Part shown: one piece after another, positions 1 through 8,039 of the stretch
Position numbering within the stretch: the stretch's first letter is position 1
Layout: each line of letters starts with the position of its first letter
Source of the DNA: a virus
Length of the DNA stretch: 25,582 nucleotides
Direction: 5' to 3' (one strand)
IMG/VR virus record: IMGVR_UViG_3300037138_000029
Span: 1-25,582 of that record
Made by a program: the position numbers and the translations under genes
Notes under the pieces: generated by a model
Told to the model about the DNA's origin: nothing
What the model saw: the letters and a program-made list of their open reading frames with translations, nothing else
Database searches by the model: none

Positions 1-59
1 TGATATCGGGCCATCGGTTGCTGGGGGTTTCCCCCCTGTCCATTTCCACCTGGAGCCAT
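1..59 (-). CDS. Partial gene at left edge, unknown product
   Basis: Only the first 19 codons are in the window. They read Met-Ala-Pro followed by a Gly/Asn/Gln/Pro-rich stretch. The ATG is preceded by AGGAGG about 10 nt upstream and lies 3 nt after the stop of the preceding small ORF, which fits the tight packing of this operon. A low-complexity Gly/Pro/Gln start also occurs in the Cys4 protein at 15561-15914, but too little is visible to infer a relationship or a function. It would be the next late gene after the fibre-like protein. Confidence 0.45.
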   Translation of the reverse strand, partial: MAPGGNGQGGNPQQPMARY

Positions 60-62
60 CGG

Positions 63-200
63 TTAAAATCCTCCTGCTCTGGATTTTAGCGCAAACGGCT
101 CACTCTCGGGTAAGTTTGCTCTCCGGTATCCGTTGCACGCGCCAACAGGTCCGCACCCGCAACGAGAGATCGAAGGGTCGCGCCTTCTGCGTGTCTGCAT
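63..200 (-). CDS. Small Cys-rich protein, unknown
   Basis: This is a 45-residue ORF with a good ribosome-binding site (AAAGGA, 6 nt before ATG), directly downstream of the fibre-like gene and ending 3 nt before the next start. The protein is basic at the N-terminus (TRRRRDP) and has a CGCG...C cluster around residues 15-23 that could bind a metal. No family is recognised. Support comes from the ribosome-binding site and the fit between neighbours. Codon-level support is weak because the ORF is so short. Confidence 0.4.
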   Translation of the reverse strand: MQTRRRRDPSISRCGCGPVGACNGYRRANLPESEPFALKSRAGGF

Positions 201-214
201 TTTGTTCCTTTCGT

Positions 215-1621
215 TTACGTCGGCGCCGAGTACGCCGTGGCGATGCCGCCCAAAAACGTGATGCTTCCGTTGGAGCCGCCGCCGGTCAATTTCGCCAGCG
301 GAATGACCGCGGAGATGCCGGGTGTCCCGGCGCGCTCATAGTTTCCCGTCACGTTGAGGTTTCCGGTGACTACCAGCGGCGTAGCCGAGGAAGTGTCGAT
401 CACGACCGAGACGGAGCCTCCATTATTCAAGAACTCGGCAAAGGCATCGTTGTTTCCGGCCACGCTTCCCAAAACGTTTATGACCTGATGTCCGACCGGA
501 TTTGTTATGGATATAAGCCCAGTCGTAAATGTGCTGGTGGCCAGATCGAAGTTGTCCGAGAATTCCATCTGCCCGGCATCTAGCAACAGAATGCTGCCGC
601 CCGCGCCAGTCAGTGAAATCCTGGCGTCCGTGATGTCGAGCGAGCCATCGGCGCGGCCAATCAGTTTCGCTGTGGGCCAGTTCAGGGAGAGGCCTCCGGA
701 AACGTAGGCTCCTGAAAAGGTCGATCCCACCAAATCGTAGTTGTTGGCGTCGATCACGGTAATCGGCCACGATACGCCGTCGATATCCGGGACGCCCACA
801 ACGCCGGTCAACACGACCGCGTACCCGGTACTGTACCCGTGCGCTGGCACCGTGACGCGCACCGCGCCGGAGCCGTTGTTCGCCACTCCGGTGATCTGCT
901 GAGAACCGCCTACGGCAATCGTGGAGAATAGTGCGCCCGCGAAAAACCTAGACACCGTGCCGCCAGAGGTGTAAGCACCCGCGAAAGTGGACCCGCTCAG
1001 GGTGAAGTGGTTCGCGTCGAGAACGGTAATGATCCACTGACCGTTGGCATTCGGAACGCCGCCGACCAGCGCCGCGTGTACCTCGTCTCCGTTGACGTAG
1101 CCGTGGGCTGTCACAGTCAATTCGATCAGGCCGGCCGAATTCACGGCTCCCGTGACGGCCTGGGGGGATTCGGATTGCGTCCCGAGCCACGCCCCGATAT
1201 CGCCATAGGGGTCAATCACGTACACTTGCCCGTTTTGTCCAATCGCCACGATCTGGCCGTTAGCGAATAGCTGAGCGCTCGCCGGCCCCGCGCCGCCGAT
1301 GTAGAGGTTGTTCCCCCAGATTCCCTGGTACGCCGTATTGTTCGTCGGATCAACGATATCCCCGATTGTGGCGATCAGCACGCCGCTTGGACTGACGACC
1401 TGGAGCGGGTCCGGCACGGGCAACGCCCCCTGAAGAGCCGACCAGATCTGATCGAGTTGCTGCTGCACGTTCTGTAGCGCGCTACCGTTGGCGGCCCAAA
1501 GGTCGCTGTCTTGGCTCTGGCTGGTATTGTAGATGAAGGCGTTCGCCGCGGCGCGGACGCTTCCAGGGCTCTGTTGGTTCGGCGGTACGAGCGATTGCGC
1601 CGATGTGGATTGCGTCGGCAT
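215..1621 (-). CDS. Tail fibre-like structural protein with two copies of a shuffled beta domain
   Basis: A 468-residue protein, probably an exposed tail or appendage component. The N-terminal ~70 residues are Gln/Ser/Asn-rich and partly helical (LQNVQQQLDQIW), a plausible attachment or trimerisation segment. Residues ~80-150 contain Gly-rich beta strands. Residues 153-221 and 241-310 are two copies of a ~65-residue beta domain (pattern: I.ltVtaHGy..Gd.V...gv.GvpnanG.w.ItVidAn.f.L.gStF.GaY.sGG). The C-terminal third is strand-rich and ends in a Gly-rich segment with SITFLGGIATAY and a terminal PT, typical of phage fibre tips. It starts 1 nt after the preceding zinc-ribbon gene, with AGG upstream of the ATG. 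Receptor binding is inferred from position and composition only. Confidence 0.85.
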   Translation of the reverse strand: MPTQSTSAQSLVPPNQQSPGSVRAAANAFIYNTSQSQDSDLWAANGSALQNVQQQLDQIWSALQGALPVPDPLQVVSPSGVLIATIGDIVDPTNNTAYQGIWGNNLYIGGAGPASAQLFANGQIVAIGQNGQVYVIDPYGDIGAWLGTQSESPQAVTGAVNSAGLIELTVTAHGYVNGDEVHAALVGGVPNANGQWIITVLDANHFTLSGSTFAGAYTSGGTVSRFFAGALFSTIAVGGSQQITGVANNGSGAVRVTVPAHGYSTGYAVVLTGVVGVPDIDGVSWPITVIDANNYDLVGSTFSGAYVSGGLSLNWPTAKLIGRADGSLDITDARISLTGAGGSILLLDAGQMEFSDNFDLATSTFTTGLISITNPVGHQVINVLGSVAGNNDAFAEFLNNGGSVSVVIDTSSATPLVVTGNLNVTGNYERAGTPGISAVIPLAKLTGGGSNGSITFLGGIATAYSAPT

Positions 1622-1622
1622 T

Positions 1623-1796
1623 TTATCCTGCCACCACCTTGGAGAATCCGCAGATTTTACAGGTCAAGCGGCGCTTTCCTGAAGTGAAGATCGGCGGCAC
1701 GTCGTCCACCAGTTCCGTGCCGCACTCTGGGCACGCGATGCCGGTCCCACGCTTCCCTTGCGCCATCTCACGCTCGTATTGGTCTAGAGGAATCAT
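1623..1796 (-). CDS. Small zinc-ribbon protein
   Basis: A 57-residue protein with two CxxC knuckles, C22-PE-C25 and C46-KI-C49, spaced like a rubredoxin or zinc-ribbon fold. A Lys/Arg segment lies just before the second knuckle. The chosen ATG overlaps the TGA of the preceding 35-residue ORF (ATGA), implying coupled translation. The same frame is open further upstream, but that sequence looks like a shadow of the hub gene's end. Metal binding is a family-level inference and the role is unknown. It is one of at least six Cys-knuckle proteins in this late block. Confidence 0.75.
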   Translation of the reverse strand: MIPLDQYEREMAQGKRGTGIACPECGTELVDDVPPIFTSGKRRLTCKICGFSKVVAG

Positions 1797-1900
1797 TTTC
1801 GATTGTGTTGCGTGGCCAGCATGAGAGCGTGGGCGCGCTCGGGGTTGCTGGCTTCGGCCTTGTCGCAGAGCCGCTTTAGGAATTCGATCAGACGCTTCAC
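1793..1900 (-). CDS. Small helical protein, GTG start
   Basis: This 35-residue ORF fills the gap between the tail-hub gene and the zinc-ribbon gene. It starts at GTG with only a weak GGAA upstream; a CTG 9 nt further upstream with AAAGGG before it is an alternative. It ends in an ATGA overlap with the next gene. The sequence is an amphipathic, charged helix (KRLIEFLKRLCDKAE, then ERAHALMLA). No family is recognised. The overlap and helical composition support coding, but the weak start keeps confidence moderate. Confidence 0.5.
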   Translation of the reverse strand: MKRLIEFLKRLCDKAEASNPERAHALMLATQHNRK

Positions 1901-1930
1901 GTTTTCCAGTATACGCCCTTTGCATTCTCG

Positions 1931-4168
1931 TTAACGCATGGGCAAGCTGTTTGTATAGTAAATTCGCATGAAGGCCAGAACCATGAATGCCCCGATGCTG
2001 TTTGTGCCTAAGAGCAAAGATGCCTGATCTGACCGAAGCCAAAACTTACAAAGTATTTCCTGCCCTGAGGCCCCGGAAAGCGTGACCGGGATTGCCGCCG
2101 GGACGACGCTTCGGAGATGGTCGAGGCCGTAAGCCGTCAGATTGAGCGGACCGTTTCCACTGACCCTGAGATGGCATCCGTGGTAATCGTGAACGGTGGT
2201 TGTGGTGTCCTGCGCCGCCGGGACGATGCCGGTTTCGTACAGGGCGCTTGTCCCCGCCGGATTGCCGCTCAGGTCCACGTCCTGGTGGATCACGGCATCC
2301 GAAGGCAGCACCCGGCGAATTATCCCCCCCGGATTGCTTTGCGCCGGAGCGTACCACGTCTCATCGGTGGCCGTAGCAAGGTTTCGGATCGTCGCGGATG
2401 CACCTTGGCGATAGGCGCTGAACCCGTTTAGCGAATAAAGCAGCGACCCTGGTTGCTCTCCGAGAGACACGTTCCAGGACATCTCGGCATTCGGGGAATT
2501 TGGAACGGCCACGCCGTCGCCGGAGTAGACACCATTCCCGGCGGCCGGAATTGTGAACGTGTTCGGTCCCGTAACGGTCGCGGTAAAGGTTCCGTTCGCC
2601 GCCGTGTTGCCGCCGACTCCCGAGAGAGTCACGCTCAGGCCGGTTTGGAACAAATGTGGGTAGAGTTGCACCGCGGCGCCGATCTGAACCCCGGTCGTGA
2701 TGACAATTGGGTTGGTATTCGTCGCATTCGTCACCAGAACCTTCAGCGGGGCCGTGACGCGGATTACCCGGTCAAGAGAATCGTCCACGATGCCCACCTG
2801 GGTAGGCGCTCCCCAGTTGATCCGGTTCCAGTCCGGCGACTGCCAAAAGGATAGCGGGAGTGTCGGAAACGCGCCGCCCCGGTAGGAGAAAAGCCCCTTC
2901 TCGGAAGCGAGCAAGATCCTGCCGCCTGAAGACAAGAGGCATGACGGCGTGAGCACGCCCACGGAACCGTCTACGCGCTGTGGAGGCGTCCACGTGGCCG
3001 GTTGGCCCCCATTGTCGGAGCAAGCGTAGAGCGCCGAGAGCGTAGCGATGTAGCACACCTGGCCGATGGAGCACCCGTGAACCGGGATCTGCTTTCCTTC
3101 CAGATAAATCCCGTGATACGCCGCCGTAAGGGACTGGTAGGCGCTTGGGTCGGAGACGTAGACCACCGGAAAACCAGCGCCGTCCAACGTCACATAGCAC
3201 ATGCGGGACGAGTAAGCGAAGATCGCAGAGGGGAAGAATGGAGGCGTGCCGCTCAAGGATGAAGCGAGCACGTTTTGCTGCTGGGTCACGTTCGTGCCGG
3301 TCGAAGTGAGATCGCCGTCCGAGACGTTGACGACAACTCCGACATTCCCAGGAGAGGTTGGCCACGGCAGTATGGCTCCCGGGACGGCGTAGTATTCGGC
3401 CAGATTCGAGGCGGTAGTCATGACCACCTGAGCGAAGCCGCCCGGCGACATATACGAGGGGATCGACAGGCAGTCGAGGTTCACCAGCACTCCGTGGGCG
3501 CCATCCGTCGCAGTGTAGAGAATCGGGCTGAACAGTTGCGTGGTGGAATCGAACGGGCAGATCGGGCCGCTGTACCCGTTTCGTGTCGTGTACAGGAAGG
3601 CAATGCGGCGCGTTCCGGCTGTGACGACACCCGATCCCACGGTCATGTCTGCCGTGAGGGTCACTACCGCATTCGAGATGGGTTGCGCGAAGAGCTTATC
3701 CGAGTTCCCCGTGGAGGCGTTGTAGATGTATCCGGAAGTGCTGCTGTATCGGCCAGTGGCATCGCCAAATCCGAAGTACCCGCGGATGCCATCGGTGGCG
3801 AAGGACAGGTACTTGGCCCCCGTCACGGCAATGAGTCCGACGAACGAAGCGGATTGCTGACTGTACGCCTTCGCTCCCACGCCCGGAGCATAATAGACTG
3901 CGTAGCAGTCCTGCACGCCGCCGTTGTTGAAGTACCAAGGAAACAGCGAAAGAACGCCACCGTCCGCAGTGGGGAGTTGCACTACCTGCGAAGATCCGCG
4001 CCGGGTGGCCGCCTGGATGACGGACGCCGCCCCAGTGCCGATGGTGAAATCGAGATTCTGCGAATAGAGGCCGTGGGCGAGATCGAGGGCGTAGGGGTCC
4101 ACCGCTTGAGCGGACCCCTGAAACTGTACGATGTCGATTTCGCTATTGTTGCCTGGGAAGTAGGCCAC
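1931..4168 (-). CDS. Large beta-rich tail hub or nozzle-like structural protein
   Basis: A 745-residue protein of mainly beta-strand character. Repeated strand-turn units with Gly, Tyr and Phe run over residues ~40-470 and suggest a propeller. Residues 478-552 are one copy of the beta domain also found in the fibre-like protein (VTLSGVGGNTAANGTFTATV, then NTFTI and GVYSGDG), inserted before a C-terminal strand-rich region. It follows the adaptor and triple-repeat genes, where P22-like phages carry the propeller-shaped tail hub (gp10 class). That assignment rests on size, order and composition, since direct similarity could not be tested. It ends about 30 nt before the next small ORF. Confidence 0.8.
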   Translation of the reverse strand: MAYFPGNNSEIDIVQFQGSAQAVDPYALDLAHGLYSQNLDFTIGTGAASVIQAATRRGSSQVVQLPTADGGVLSLFPWYFNNGGVQDCYAVYYAPGVGAKAYSQQSASFVGLIAVTGAKYLSFATDGIRGYFGFGDATGRYSSTSGYIYNASTGNSDKLFAQPISNAVVTLTADMTVGSGVVTAGTRRIAFLYTTRNGYSGPICPFDSTTQLFSPILYTATDGAHGVLVNLDCLSIPSYMSPGGFAQVVMTTASNLAEYYAVPGAILPWPTSPGNVGVVVNVSDGDLTSTGTNVTQQQNVLASSLSGTPPFFPSAIFAYSSRMCYVTLDGAGFPVVYVSDPSAYQSLTAAYHGIYLEGKQIPVHGCSIGQVCYIATLSALYACSDNGGQPATWTPPQRVDGSVGVLTPSCLLSSGGRILLASEKGLFSYRGGAFPTLPLSFWQSPDWNRINWGAPTQVGIVDDSLDRVIRVTAPLKVLVTNATNTNPIVITTGVQIGAAVQLYPHLFQTGLSVTLSGVGGNTAANGTFTATVTGPNTFTIPAAGNGVYSGDGVAVPNSPNAEMSWNVSLGEQPGSLLYSLNGFSAYRQGASATIRNLATATDETWYAPAQSNPGGIIRRVLPSDAVIHQDVDLSGNPAGTSALYETGIVPAAQDTTTTVHDYHGCHLRVSGNGPLNLTAYGLDHLRSVVPAAIPVTLSGASGQEILCKFWLRSDQASLLLGTNSIGAFMVLAFMRIYYTNSLPMR

Positions 4169-4171
4169 TGC

Positions 4172-5560
4172 TTACCTGGGCTGCAACGCTACCGTGATCT
4201 GCACGCCCTTGCAGGACGCCGCGCTGCCGGAAGCCACCTTGACCGAGAGACGGTCGCCGGCGAGCAGGAATCGGAGCCCCAGCGCCGCGAGAGTCCCGAC
4301 GACCGTTGTGTTCGCCGCCGCCGTCAAGTCGAATGCCGCCGTCGTGAGAAGTTGGCCGCCGCCCGGCGCGGTAGTCCCCGAATCCGCGTACAACCCAAGC
4401 GTTCCGGCCTGCCCAGCTACAACCGCCTGCCGTTCGCGCACGTCGATGATTTCGTAGTCCCGATCCGCCGTCCAAACGTTCTGCGCCGCGAACCCGGTAA
4501 AATCGGCCTGCCCATGCACGTTGTACAGCGAGAATGTCTTTTCGATCCGGTCGGCGCTGGTGCAATTCAGCGTGAGAGTGACCGAGATCCCCGCAAGGGC
4601 CGTAGTCACGCCGGCAAAGGCGATGGACAGAGCCGCGCCAACCGCCAGCCGCAGGGAAGCGGCTGTAGCGGTGAGGGCACCCACCTGAACGGTATTGTTC
4701 GCCCCCTGGCAGTTGAATCCCGCAGTCAGCAGCGCCGTCCCAGCGCCCGGCGCCGTGCCGCTCGCATCGGCGGTGATCTGCATCGTCAGGCCGCCAGCGT
4801 CGGTGCCTTTGGTGGTGTGAGAGTAAGACGCTGCGGTGAGGACGTAGGGCCGGTTGGCGGTGAAGATCGCCATCGCCGCCGGAATGTCGGCATTCTGCGC
4901 GATCTCGAACGTTATCATCTGGTTCTTGAAACTTGCCGTGGTAACGGTGATTTCCACGCCGGCCAGAGCCGTGGTCGTACCGGCCACCACGATCCCGAGA
5001 CGGTCCCCGGCAAGCAGCAGCAGGTTCGGATCGTCGGAATTGCTGGTGGTCGGAGTCTGAAGGGTCAAGGTCTGAAGCGTGTCCGCAACGGCGGCGTGAC
5101 AATCCACGACGTTCGATACTGGTACTCCGGTTCCAGGAGCCTGAGTTCCGATCAAGTGCTCCACATACAGAGTCGGCTTGGAAGCGCCGGCCGTCGATCC
5201 TGGCACGTGGCAGATAAAGGTGATGTTCTCGATGTGCGCGTCCGCCGGAAGGGTGGCAAATACGCCGCTCACAATCGCCGCCGTCACATACTGGGAGTAC
5301 GAAAGGTGGTTGCGGGCCGCACGGCCCAATTCCTGAGCGAACATCGGCTGATTGGCCCCGGTCACTGCCATCATGCGGACGTAATCGTTGCCCGCCGCGT
5401 TCATGTAACGATCTTCAAATCCATTGGCGTTCGCCCACTCGATTGGGATACCGGGAGCATTTCTGGTGTTGCATGCAACTGATGGATAGGGAAGCGGAAT
5501 ATTCGGGTTCCCTGCAAACCTGGCGCGAATGGCTCCAGTGAGATCTCCTAATTTGGCCAT
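4172..5560 (-). CDS. Structural protein with three tandem beta repeats
   Basis: A 462-residue protein. After an N-terminal ~95-residue domain it has three ~105-residue repeats at roughly 98-207, 226-331 and 355-460. Each ends with the same signature: a Leu-rich strand, GDRL or GAAL, a hydrophobic strand, then ALAGV or CKGV and a final strand such as EITVTT or SVTLTL. Each also carries a G(T)..APG.G....tA.F.l..A.NTv..G.L segment. Such repeats are typical of phage head-fibre, decoration or collar-type proteins, so a virion surface role is likely. An ATG preceded by GGAGAAAG is used. The 106-bp upstream gap holds a terminator-like hairpin and an extended -10 motif, so the gene may start a transcript. 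It ends 3 nt before the hub gene. Confidence 0.85.
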   Translation of the reverse strand: MAKLGDLTGAIRARFAGNPNIPLPYPSVACNTRNAPGIPIEWANANGFEDRYMNAAGNDYVRMMAVTGANQPMFAQELGRAARNHLSYSQYVTAAIVSGVFATLPADAHIENITFICHVPGSTAGASKPTLYVEHLIGTQAPGTGVPVSNVVDCHAAVADTLQTLTLQTPTTSNSDDPNLLLLAGDRLGIVVAGTTTALAGVEITVTTASFKNQMITFEIAQNADIPAAMAIFTANRPYVLTAASYSHTTKGTDAGGLTMQITADASGTAPGAGTALLTAGFNCQGANNTVQVGALTATAASLRLAVGAALSIAFAGVTTALAGISVTLTLNCTSADRIEKTFSLYNVHGQADFTGFAAQNVWTADRDYEIIDVRERQAVVAGQAGTLGLYADSGTTAPGGGQLLTTAAFDLTAAANTTVVGTLAALGLRFLLAGDRLSVKVASGSAASCKGVQITVALQPR

Positions 5561-5579
5561 ATGTCTTTCTCCAGTGTCC

Positions 5580-5593
5580 CCCGGCTCGCCGGG
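5580..5593 (-). other. GC hairpin in leader of the triple-repeat gene
   Basis: CCCGG, a 4-nt loop and CCGGG form a compact hairpin between the extended -10 motif and the ribosome-binding site of the 462-residue protein. It has no T-run, so it is not a terminator. It could stabilise the mRNA 5' end, but that is inference. Confidence 0.4.
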
Positions 5594-5602
5594 TTCACGT
5601 TA

Positions 5603-5611
5603 AGGATAGCA
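5603..5611 (-). promoter_or_regulatory. Extended -10-like promoter motif (TGCTATCCT)
   Basis: The minus strand reads TGCTATCCT in the intergenic gap, matching TGnTAnnnT. No good -35 is seen. It lies downstream of a hairpin that could terminate the adaptor transcript, so it could restart transcription for the triple-repeat and hub genes. Weak by itself, it is listed because similar motifs precede other blocks in this window. Confidence 0.35.
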
Positions 5612-5643
5612 TGGAGTTGGCGCAGCGGATGGAATCAGAATAG

Positions 5644-5668
5644 AACGGTCGGAATCGAACCGACCATT
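5644..5668 (-). terminator. Hairpin after the adaptor gene, possible terminator, resembles a tRNA T-arm
   Basis: On the minus strand AATGGTCGG, loop TTCGATT and CCGACCGTT form a 9-bp stem (one T-G wobble) that overlaps the adaptor stop codon. It is followed by CTATTCTG rather than a clean T-run, so termination would be weak. The 7-nt loop TTCGATT over a GTCGG/CCGAC stem matches the tRNA T-arm consensus, but no anticodon or acceptor arm can be built around it. Confidence 0.45.
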
Positions 5669-6650
5669 ATCCTATCACGTAAGTCCCGAATTTGGAGCGG
5701 CGACTACGGAACGGCCCCTGTCTGCGCTGGGGGCCGCGCTGGTCCGCCATGACCTGGGCCATGTAGAACAAGTCGATGAGCGAAAGTTCTTCCGAGTGAG
5801 AGGGATCGCCGTATGCCTTGTTCCGCAAGGCATCGTGCATCGGCATCCATCCTTTCGCGCGGGCCGCTGCCGAGGCCGTGGCCGTCGCGAGGAAGTCCCG
5901 GCAGTTGTCGATGGGAATGACGTAGGCCGGATTCGTGGGGGCCGTCCCGCTGGCATAGTACGTGATCCGCAGTTGAACCGCCGAAGTGGCGCCGCGGAAT
6001 TGCAGCCGGTTGTTCGCCCAGAGATAGTTCCCAAGGCAACCGCCCGGCGCACCGTCCAGAGTGCCAGGAGAATCCGCCGGGAAGACTTCCGTGAATGGAA
6101 CCTGCGAGCCTGGATAAAATGCCCCACCCGTTCCGGCGATGCCGTCGCTGCCGCTGCCGTTTAGCGAGAATGTCTCCGCTCCTGTAACGGTGGCGAACCA
6201 ATTCCCCCATGGCGCCGGGGTCGATAGCACGCCGGAAATGGCACCCTCAACCATGCTCCCATTCGGCCCGAGATTGTGCGGGACTACGCACGTGACGTTG
6301 ATCGGCGTTGCGGTGTCGGTGGAGGCAATTGCGATGCTGGGTCCAGCCGCGCGCTCTTCAATTGTTTCGGGTTCGCTGAAATCGGTGATGTTGTAGGTCT
6401 GCGGGATCAGGACGGTGGTGTTTGCCGGGAGTACGACCAAGACGTTCGGCTGGACTCGCTTCGATCCGCCCGTGATCTTGGAGAACATGGTCCGGTAGGG
6501 TTCCCCGAAGAGGCTGCCGGAACCGGCGTTGCCGCTGCCAGTGACGCCAAGCAGGTAATTGTTGGTAAACGTTTCCCCGCCAACGACTTGCACGTCGCTC
6601 AGAAGGCCGCGCACATCATCAAGAACCGCCTGGACCGTACAAATGGCCAC
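5667..6650 (-). CDS. Head-tail adaptor/connector-like protein with inserted beta domain
   Basis: A 327-residue protein with a GTG start preceded by AGGGG 7 nt upstream. The N-terminus is a short helix (VQAVLDDVRGLLSD). Residues ~105-180 are a copy of the beta domain found in the fibre and hub proteins (INVTCVVPHNLGPNGSMVEG ... GNWFATVTGAETFSLNGSG). The C-terminal ~80 residues form helices (CRDFLATATASAAARAKGW, LSLIDLFYMAQVMADQ) and a basic tail. Helical ends around a beta insertion, just downstream of capsid-region genes and upstream of the hub, fit a connector that docks under the portal (P22 gp4 position). The basic C-terminus could contact DNA or portal. The role is inferred from context and layout. 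Confidence 0.75.
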   Translation of the reverse strand: MAICTVQAVLDDVRGLLSDVQVVGGETFTNNYLLGVTGSGNAGSGSLFGEPYRTMFSKITGGSKRVQPNVLVVLPANTTVLIPQTYNITDFSEPETIEERAAGPSIAIASTDTATPINVTCVVPHNLGPNGSMVEGAISGVLSTPAPWGNWFATVTGAETFSLNGSGSDGIAGTGGAFYPGSQVPFTEVFPADSPGTLDGAPGGCLGNYLWANNRLQFRGATSAVQLRITYYASGTAPTNPAYVIPIDNCRDFLATATASAAARAKGWMPMHDALRNKAYGDPSHSEELSLIDLFYMAQVMADQRGPQRRQGPFRSRRSKFGTYVIG

Positions 6651-6659
6651 GTTGCACCC

Positions 6660-7277
6660 CTACTGCACTTTGCCGGTTCGCATCGTTCCGAGGTCGCGAA
6701 GTCCTTGAGGCGCGCCAGGTTCGTGAGGGTCTACCTTTTGAACGAGGGGCGCGGTTTCGCGAGCTTGGTCGGCGGATGTCGAGGGCGGAAGGGAGTGGTC
6801 GATATTCTGCTCCGGCACCGGCGAGGAACCCGCGTTCACTTCGACGTAGGGGATCGTCTGGACAGAATCCGGCGCCGGGGCCAGCGGATTGGGAAGCCCA
6901 GGTCCGCCAACGAGGGGACCTGAAACTCCCTGCTGCATGAATGCCCGCGGGTCACGTCCCCAACCATCCGAAAGGCGTAGTTTTACGATTTCGGCGGTAA
7001 TGAAGAGAGCTGGGGGCTCTCCGTGCGCCTGTGCCAGGCCACGATGAACCGCGCTGAGAATAACGAGTTCCGTATCCTTGTTCACGTTGAATCCGGGCAG
7101 GGCGTCAGTCCTGCCCCCCGTGTGAACGGTCATGAGTCCGACCCCCGGAACCCCGTATTCCTTCCCGGACTTTCGCGGGTTAGTCGCTTCGTTGCGGGTC
7201 GATGGATCGCCGTGCTTCCAGCCGCACGATTGGCAACCCATAAGATTCAGAATCCCGTCACACTGTGGGCAGAGCAT
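6660..7277 (-). CDS. Unknown late protein with N-terminal zinc ribbon
   Basis: A 205-residue protein that starts directly with a zinc ribbon: C3-PQ-C6 and C15-QS-C18. Residues ~40-105 look globular and include a helix-rich stretch (DTELVILSAVHRGLAQAHG). The second half is Pro/Gly/Ser-rich and probably disordered. The ATG has AGGAG 7 nt upstream. It is 10 nt from both neighbours and so in the same transcript as the adaptor. Its neighbour at 7288-8016 has the mirror arrangement (zinc ribbon at the C-terminus), so the two may be partners. No family is recognised. Confidence 0.8.
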   Translation of the reverse strand: MLCPQCDGILNLMGCQSCGWKHGDPSTRNEATNPRKSGKEYGVPGVGLMTVHTGGRTDALPGFNVNKDTELVILSAVHRGLAQAHGEPPALFITAEIVKLRLSDGWGRDPRAFMQQGVSGPLVGGPGLPNPLAPAPDSVQTIPYVEVNAGSSPVPEQNIDHSLPPSTSADQARETAPLVQKVDPHEPGAPQGLRDLGTMRTGKVQ

Positions 7278-7287
7278 CGTTTTTCTC

Positions 7288-8016
7288 CTATTTTCGTACA
7301 GGTTGGGCCTGCGATTGGATCGCGGCGATGGCCGGCGGTATCGTAAGAAGCTGCTGTTTGCATTCGGGACAGAACACCGCGGCCAACGAAATGATCTTGG
7401 TGCAGAGCGGACAGGCGTAAGTGTCGCGGGCGATAGCGCGGTGCGACCAAACGCGCTCGAAGCCGAGCCAATCGGCCGCCAGCCGCATGGTGTCGGTGAT
7501 TTCCTGCCAGTTCTTCTGATCGTTCAGCCTTTCGCCTTCCGCGAACAGGAACTCGAAGTAGCGCGTCTGCTGGTCCGTCATCTGCGCCAGTTCTGTTCTG
7601 TTGGGGCCGGGAAGTGTCCCGTCTTCGGAGTATTTCCGAAGTTCCACCTTCATAGGCCTCAATTCAATAATCCCCGGCATCGCCCCGTTGGGCACGTTGG
7701 ACAGGCCTCCGGTCCAGTGTTTCAGGAGATCGGCAACGATGCTTTCGACCGACACCGGCTTGGAGATCCTTGGCCTCTTGGGGATGCCAGTCATGGCGCT
7801 CAGTCCCGCGATGTCCATGACTTCCTCGAACGAATCGAAAATCTGAAGCACGAACGGGTCTTCGCCGCGCGGCACAGGTTTCAACTCAAACGCGGTCGAT
7901 CTGGTGGCCCCGGCCCCTTCCCCGTTAACGCTGCTCCCGTAATTTCTCCGAATCACGGGCAGCGGCCCTGGATAGATAGACGCCAAAAACCTGCAATCTG
8001 CGATGTAGCGGGCCAT
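7288..8016 (-). CDS. Unknown late protein with C-terminal zinc ribbon
   Basis: A 242-residue protein. Residues 1-60 are mixed (MARYIADCRFLASIYPG). The middle is helical and acidic, with a conserved-looking segment around 145-195 (TRYFEFLFAEGERLNDQKNW). It ends in a zinc ribbon, C202-PL-C205 and C216-PE-C219, followed by a short hydrophobic tail. The ATG is preceded by GAGG 7 nt upstream and by a TATAAT box at 8034-8039, so it may begin its own short-leader transcript. The function is unknown. Position between capsid and adaptor genes suggests head completion or assembly. Confidence 0.8.
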   Translation of the reverse strand: MARYIADCRFLASIYPGPLPVIRRNYGSSVNGEGAGATRSTAFELKPVPRGEDPFVLQIFDSFEEVMDIAGLSAMTGIPKRPRISKPVSVESIVADLLKHWTGGLSNVPNGAMPGIIELRPMKVELRKYSEDGTLPGPNRTELAQMTDQQTRYFEFLFAEGERLNDQKNWQEITDTMRLAADWLGFERVWSHRAIARDTYACPLCTKIISLAAVFCPECKQQLLTIPPAIAAIQSQAQPVRK

Positions 8017-8033
8017 TCGATTACCTCGTTTGA

Positions 8034-8039
8034 ATTATA
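8034..8039 (-). promoter_or_regulatory. TATAAT -10 box before the C-terminal zinc-ribbon gene
   Basis: The minus strand reads GGCTATAATTC, then ACGAGG and the ATG at 8016. The predicted start site would lie about 7 nt downstream, leaving a short leader that still carries the ribosome-binding site. The box overlaps the previous gene's stop codon. No clear -35 is seen. Confidence 0.45.

Noticed and set aside
3275-5482. 735-codon plus-strand open frame antisense to the hub and triple-repeat genes
   Set aside because: Arg/Gly/His-rich, no domain pattern, no ribosome-binding site, and it crosses two well-supported minus-strand genes. It is typical of antisense shadows in GC-rich DNA.
5600-5700. 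tRNA gene on the minus strand
   Set aside because: Only the T-arm matches. No anticodon stem or 5' acceptor strand pairs at the right distance, and the upstream part is coding.
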